Positions 58,972 to 64,000 of a DNA stretch of 64,000 nt are shown piece after piece. A program made the translations under genes and the position numbers. Within the stretch, counting starts at the first letter, position 1. Every line of letters starts with the position of its first letter. Under the pieces are notes generated by a model. The model did no database searches, was not told the DNA's origin, and worked only from the letters and a program-made list of their open reading frames with translations. The stretch comes from Chenopodium formosanum (taxonomy: Eukaryota; Streptophyta; Magnoliopsida; Caryophyllales; Amaranthaceae): positions 40,718,003 to 40,782,002 of the forward strand of contig CM044859.1 in NCBI GenBank assembly GCA_024500155.1, in the 5' to 3' direction.

Positions 58972-61488
58972 GTAATCCCCCATACTTTTAAAATATATTA
59001 TAAATGAAATTATATATTATTTATAATATTTATTTGTATTTTTCCGGAATTTAATTTCAAAAGTTTCAATTTTTAATTTTGGGTCGAAAATTATTTTGGT
59101 ACAAATTTTTATACATACCTTCATTCTATAATTTATGTCCAACAAAACAAACCTAATCCACTTTACTTACTTAATTAGCCCGTTAATTTTATGAGGCCCA
59201 ATCTTACAACTTGCCCTACACCACTCTCTTTCCTATAAATACCCCATACATCCCCAAATTTTTCCCCACACAAAAAGGTTAGTAAACTCTCTTCTCTTTA
59301 TTTTTTTTCTCTTATTTTCCCATTATTTTTCTTTTCATTTTTTTTTCCCTTCTTTTTTCTTTTCTTTTCTTTTTTTTCTTTCCCTTTCCTCTTTTCCTAC
59401 ATGAGTTTCACTACTCACCACCACTGCCGCCCAACCACCTCCAGCGCACACCCCCTGCCGCCGCCGCCGCCGACGACCCTGCTGGCCCACCAGCCCAGCC
59501 AGCACCGTGGCTTTCCTTTCCTCTTTCCTCCTTTGTTTCATTATTTTTTTGCTTAATGTTAATTTAATTTTTGTTGGGTTTTGATTTTAGTATAAAGATT
59601 ATATTTTTAGTATCAAAATCATGTATTTAATAGTTTAAAGTTATAATTTCAGATTATAATTGTTATTATAATTTTCAGATTTTATGAATTATAAACCTAG
59701 GGTTTCAATTTATTCAAATTGGGATTTTAGGGTTCTAATGAGCAATTAAATTGGGGCTTTTGTTCCTATTGCATTTCTAATGATTAATTAAGCATAAAAA
59801 CATGTTTTTAATGAAGTTTTAAGGAGTTTTAATCTAAATTATATTGCTGGAAATTTGGTTAAGTATTAATTTATTGTTGTTGCTTGTTTTCTAGGAAGTG
59901 ATTATTTCTTAGGAGACTTTTAAGTGATTAAAAGTGACACAAAGGATTGTTTATACGAGGTACGTACATGTCTACTTCGTTGTAAGTAGTATCATGTTTA
60001 GGTACCAAAGAAAAGAACTTAGTTTCATGATTAGAGAACACTTAGATGGAAATTGTTTGGTTATACATTTGATTTATGCATGTGCTTATATTTATGAGAC
60101 ATGTTTGGTGAATTGATTATGTTTGTATGGAATTATGGATGGGCAAGCATGTTGAATTATATTGGATTAATTGCTTGTATGGAATGTTGATACAAACATA
60201 TTTTATTGGATTGGTTTGTTAACCACATTTGGATTATTAAAGGATTGAAATTTAATGGTTTAAGTGGATTGAATTTATTAATTATGCCACAAGGTTGTTA
60301 TTTATTTTATTTATTACTCAATCATTACTTATCAGTATATTGAGTAAAGGTGGATTAAGCCGAAATGTCTAGGTGGGTTGACTATGTTCAACAATTTGGA
60401 TAATTTGGAAGTTTAATGAAATTAAAGGTCAATTTGTGATGTGATCACCATTGTCCTAAATAAGATTAAAAGTAAATTGATGTATGATTTTTATGTATGG
60501 TCTATTTGATTGAGTCGACTATTAATTGAAATTGTAATCACGTAAAGTGAAACATGGATGAGCAATAAAACTCTAGAAAGCGTGCACTTCTAGAGTATTG
60601 ACAATTATGGGTTGGGGTACACGGTGGTAGCCCGTGGCTTTCCGAGGCTTGTTTGATTAACATTTCATCTTTTCTTTTGGTATTTACATTTTATTTTATA
60701 ATGAAAGTTAGATGGGATCCTAGACTAACTTTGTGAGAATGGAGTCGCGCCCATTCTTGCATCGCGCTAAACTTTTATTTTAAATGGTCATTTGGGACCA
60801 AAATGATTTGGTGGATTGGACAACCCCGTCTATTGCTTACTCCAAACTAAATTAATTATATTAAATACAAAAGTCGAGTGTTTAGAATTGGTTAGAGAGT
60901 ATGTTGAGTCAATGGAATTGTTTAAGTGTGGAGTCTTGATTAATGAATTCAAGTTGTATGTTTATTTACTTTGATTAGTTGAGCATGTCAGGTTTTGTGC
61001 GTTGTAGCTTGTATGTAATCAGCTTTGCTGATTGCGTGCTTTTGTGTGTTTTCTTTTGGTCATGGTCTTCGCCTTTCAATGACCCTGTTATGATCTTATT
61101 ATTACACTTGTATTATTGGGGAGCAGTATTGCACAGGTTAGCTTGATTATGTGAAGTTCGGTGATTTGACATACGCATTGTCAAGAGATTGGTGTGATTG
61201 AGAGTGTTCGTTATTTGTGTTGAACTTATTTATGTTTTACTACTTTAATTATGTTTTGGGATTTTGAATATTGGTTTGGTTTTAATAAGGGCCTTTATGG
61301 TTCCAATTTGTAAGCTTTGACTTATTGGTTTTCTAAATTAAATTATTTTAATATTTAAGTTGATTTCCGCTGCAATACTTTGATAAGGCCTTAACGTTTT
61401 AACACGTGGTGGTAACATGCCAATGGTTCTCCTCTATTTTTATTTAAAGTAAGTGGTTTGGAAAAGGGAGAATTATTGGGGTGTTACA
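58972..61488 (+). repeat. Tekay-like element: 5' LTR (about 2.5 kb)
   Basis: TGTAATCCCCCATAC...GGGGTGTTACA. TATA box cctataaatac at about 59231-59241, pyrimidine-rich leader, then a GC-rich proline-coding-like block (59420-59510) and long AT-rich sequence. The minus-strand open frame at 59335-59541 is this low-complexity block. The second LTR is beyond the window. Confidence 0.82.
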
Positions 61489-62336
61489 AAGTGGTATTCG
61501 GGAGCTTAGGTTAGATTTAATTACCACTAAAGCCAATTATAAAGTTTTTAGGCGCTTAACGTTTTAAATTTAATGAGTTTTATTTAACTACCTTATTTAA
61601 AGTTAACTTAAGTTTTCAAAAAAATTATTCTATTCTATTATATTTATTTCGGCATTTATAAATAAAAAAAATATATTTGTTTATTTTATCTAATTTTCGA
61701 TTTATTTATTTATTTTGAAATAAAATTAATTAATTAATTTATTTTATTTTCTTAACTTCCTTGCTTGTTTCATTTTATCGGTGAGATTTGGGTAGCTTTA
61801 GAAAGGGCATATAGGATAGATTATTTCTTTCTATATGCATTGAAATTAATTCTTTTGTCTTTTAATTATTGTATGAAGTGATTATGCTAGTTATTTAATT
61901 GTGTAAGTTTTATCTAAAGGTGCTACTTAATTGTGATCACCCAGTATCATGTTTAAGGTTTAAAGCATGTAATATGGAACCTATATGTGATTATTTGTGC
62001 TATATGATATGTGTAAATTAACTTTATGTGAAGCATGTAATTATGTGATTATTATAATGTGTTTATTTAATTATATTATTTACTTAATTTTTTGATTTTG
62101 GAAGGGATATAATCAAGGGAATTATTTTATTTAATTTTCATGTGCGTAGGAATGATTAAAATTAAATAATCATTTCCTTTAAAAGTGATTTATTAGGGGC
62201 GATTGTGTGGCCGTGTCCACCTTTCTACCTTAATATATATATTTGATGATTATGAATGTGATTTATTGAGCAAGTAGAGTTCTTTCGCGCTGATGTCGGC
62301 CTAAGAGTGTATTACATTTCTAGGCAGAGAAGGAGG
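61489..62336 (+). mobile_element. Tekay-like element: primer-binding site and leader
   Basis: tggtattcgggagc at 61492 matches the initiator tRNA-Met site (tggtatcagagc) with a few changes. The leader is AT-rich and non-coding; (ta)-rich at 62225-62245. Confidence 0.75.
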
Positions 62337-63436
62337 ATGGCTAACAACGATGCTTTAGCTGCTACTATTAGGCTACTAGCTGAGAACTTGAACAAAAACC
62401 GCAATGATAATCCTGATCCCGCGGGTGAGATGTTTAAGAAACTTGCTCAAGTCAAGCCACCATACTTTGAGGGAGATGGAGACCCAACTTTTCTAGAGAA
62501 TTGGATTAGGGAGTTTGATAAGATTTTTGCTGCTTTGAATTGCCCTGAAAATATGAAAGTAGATCAAGCTGCTATGTATTTGAAGGAAGAGGCAGATATT
62601 TGGTGGAGGGATAATGGAGATGTGCTTCGTGCTGAGGCTAATATTGGGTGGGAGACTTTCAAAACCAAACTAAGGGAGAAGTTTTATCCACCATTCTTAA
62701 GGAAACAAAAGGGTCAAGAGTTCATCAATCTGCAAATGAACAATATGTCGATTACTGAGTACTATAACAAGTTTATGAACTTGTCGAGGTTTGCTCCTAA
62801 GGTAGTGCCTACTGAGGAGTTGAAGGCTCAAAGATTTGAGCAAGGTTTGACTAAACAGTTGCAGAAGGACTTGGCTGGAAAGACATTTAAGACTCTTGAT
62901 AAGGTTTATGGGAGAGCAGCGGACTTGTACGGTCTGAATGTCAGGAGTGCACCTGAGAGTGTAAGTGTTGGAGAAAAGCATAAGGATTTTGGGAATTCGA
63001 GTGACCAAGGTAACTCCAAGAAGCTAAGGAACGAGAATTTCCAGAATAGGAATGTTCAGAACAATGGAGGGTCATCTAGAACTAATGGCGAAGCTAAGAG
63101 GCATTACAACTGCAAGAGATGTGGCAAGGATCATCCTGGAAAGGATTGTGATGGGAACTTGGTTGTGTGTAGATTCTGTAACAAGAAGGGCCATAGGGAG
63201 TTTGAGTGTTTCTCCAAATTAAAGCAACAAGGGAATGGGAACAAGTCGACTTCAACAAGCAACCAAGGAGGAAATTCGAATGGCCATAATGGGAATGGAA
63301 AGAACGGAAATGTTGGCGACAACAACTCCGAGAATCAAGGAAAGAATGTCACTACAGGTCATTTGTTTGTGATGAGCAAAACGGAAGCTAAAAGGTCTTT
63401 TGACATTGGTAACTTTTCTATTCATTCTATTTCTGT
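62337..63436 (+). CDS. gag: Gag (start of Gag-Pol) of the Tekay-like element, cut by CACTA
   Basis: ATG 62337 (MANNDALA); a GTG 30 bases upstream is in frame but not a plausible plant start. The Gag core lies at residues about 40-190 (PPYFEGDGDP, WIREFDKIFAAL, FYPPFLRKQK, FMNLSRFAP), followed by an Asn/Gly/Gln-rich linker. Two zinc knuckles: CKRCGKDHPGKDC (C-X2-C-X3-H-X4-C, shortened by one) and CRFCNKKGHREFEC (C-X2-C-X4-H-X4-C). GHLFVMSKTEA then begins the usual link into protease of Tekay/Del-type chromoviruses. No stop or frameshift up to 63436, where a CACTA element enters; the frame then runs into transposon sequence and stops at 63578. Likely the youngest autonomous-type element here. 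Confidence 0.9.
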
Positions 63437-63454
63437 CACTATTAGAAAAAAAGC

Positions 63455-63620
63455 ATTAGGCACCCCCCATATGGCACCGGTTCAGCCTAAACTGGTGCCC
63501 AAAACCGGTCTAGAATTGGGCGGCTTTTTACCAAAAGAGAAAAGGCACCGGTTCAGCCTGAACCGGTGCCAAAAATAAAAAAGGCACCGGTTTGAACCGG
63601 TGCCATTCAAACCGGTGCCA
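63455..63620. repeat. CACTA subterminal repeats
   Basis: About seven copies of a ggcaccggtt core in direct and inverted orientation. In studied CACTA elements such subterminal repeats bind the element's own DNA-binding protein. Confidence 0.75.
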
Positions 63621-63860
63621 AATTCAAAACAAAAAAAAACCGCGTCTTTTCCTCTTTTCTTCCTCTCTTTCTCTTTCCTTCCCTTCATTCGTTCATCCCT
63701 TCTTTCGTTCTCACTCAGAGTTGTCGTGCCTCCACCTTTTCCCTCCACCACAGCCGCCACCTTCACCGGCGCTTTCAGGTGCCTAATCCACCACCGTGAA
63801 TCTCCCTGCCCTCCACCGCCTTTCTCTGTGCAAAACAAACAACAACAGTACAGCTGCAGC

Positions 63861-63985
63861 GCGCACCGCCTCCACCTCCACCAGCGCGCACCGCCTCCAC
63901 CTCCACTAGCGTGCACCGCCTCCACCTCCACCAGCGCGCACCGCCTCCACCTCCACCAGCGCGCACCGCCTCCTCCACCAGTGAG
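63861..63985 (+). repeat. 25-base GC-rich tandem repeat, 5 copies
   Basis: Unit gcgcaccgcctccacctcca plus ccagc; starts at 63861, 63886, 63911, 63936 and 63961. The period is not a multiple of three, so it is probably not selected as coding sequence. Confidence 0.85.
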
Positions 63986-64000
63986 GGTCTTTTCATTCTC

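Larger units (their letters stand above)
63437..64000 (+). mobile_element. CACTA (En/Spm-type) transposon, left end
   Basis: Starts CACTATTAGAAAAAAAGC, the standard CACTA terminus. Subterminal region 63455-63620 holds repeated ggcaccggttcagcc words in both orientations. A pyrimidine-rich stretch and a GC-rich block follow. The three bases before it are tgt (expected 3-base duplication, right end not visible). The transposase is not in the window; the open frames at 63482-63996 are low-complexity. Confidence 0.85.

Noticed and set aside
59335..59541. Minus-strand frame rich in Arg/Gly/Lys
   Set aside because: Low-complexity leader of the Tekay-like LTR; frame is open because of pyrimidine bias.
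63482..63996. Gly/Arg/Ala-rich minus-strand frames at the window end
   Set aside because: Read through CACTA subterminal and 25-base repeats; codon content follows the repeat, and the period is not a multiple of three.
1..64000. Host genes, tRNA or rRNA genes
   Set aside because: No reading frame outside transposon sequence shows a recognisable host domain, and I saw no tRNA cloverleaf or rRNA-like stretch by eye; a computed scan could still find a short one.

Overview
This window looks like repeat-rich heterochromatin of a large-genome flowering plant, probably a eudicot. The evidence is the density of Ty3/gypsy (Tat/Ogre-like, Athila-like, Tekay-like), Ty1/copia, CACTA and Stowaway-like elements. 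A Caryophyllales source is only a guess. I found no ordinary host gene, tRNA, rRNA or CRISPR array. Letters A-H are my own labels. All boundaries and similarities were judged by eye, so allow +/-1-3 bases.

Layout. 1-2626: 3' end and 3' LTR of an Athila-like element (A). 2627-10861: a tandem-like remnant of a Tat-type non-autonomous family (B), no coding capacity, with a mosaic 3' LTR. 10862-14028: LTR pieces of Tekay-like elements plus two Stowaway-like MITEs. 14029-16239 and 58831-58971: a Tat element (E) carrying a broken intron-containing antisense gene. F, a copia element, splits E (duplicated site CATTG at 16235 and 58826). F is split twice. First, at 17920-35220, by two related Tat-type elements, G (minus) and H (plus), joined head to head and flanked by GTACT. 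Second, at 36325-57657, by element C (minus; flanks GGAGG), whose 3' LTR holds element D (36521-47580, minus). A Tekay-like element starts at 58972 inside E; its gag is interrupted at 63437 by a CACTA transposon running off the window. Inferred nesting: Tekay > E > [F > (G/H; C > D)] and [Tekay > CACTA].

Coding content is all transposon-derived and nearly all broken. D has a decayed gag-pol (protease, RT, RNase H, a second RNase H, integrase) on minus. H keeps only gag, with one nonsense codon. G keeps only the last gag codons. C keeps only the integrase C-terminus. Tekay keeps an intact gag reading frame up to the CACTA insertion.

The most interesting theme is antisense genes between pol and the 3' LTR of Tat-lineage elements. 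D and E share one (Transposase_28-like, C-terminal coiled coil) with matching GT-AG introns, a 5'-UTR intron and an upstream inverted repeat with apparent compensatory changes. In both, the first ATG after the 5'-UTR intron opens MART; in E it reads MARTKQT, the histone H3 tail. C has two further antisense genes, one DUF7745-like with an intron and one unrecognised with two introns and a TATA box. CpG-rich palindromic motif clusters sit just upstream of the LTR TATA boxes in several families and upstream of C's antisense genes.
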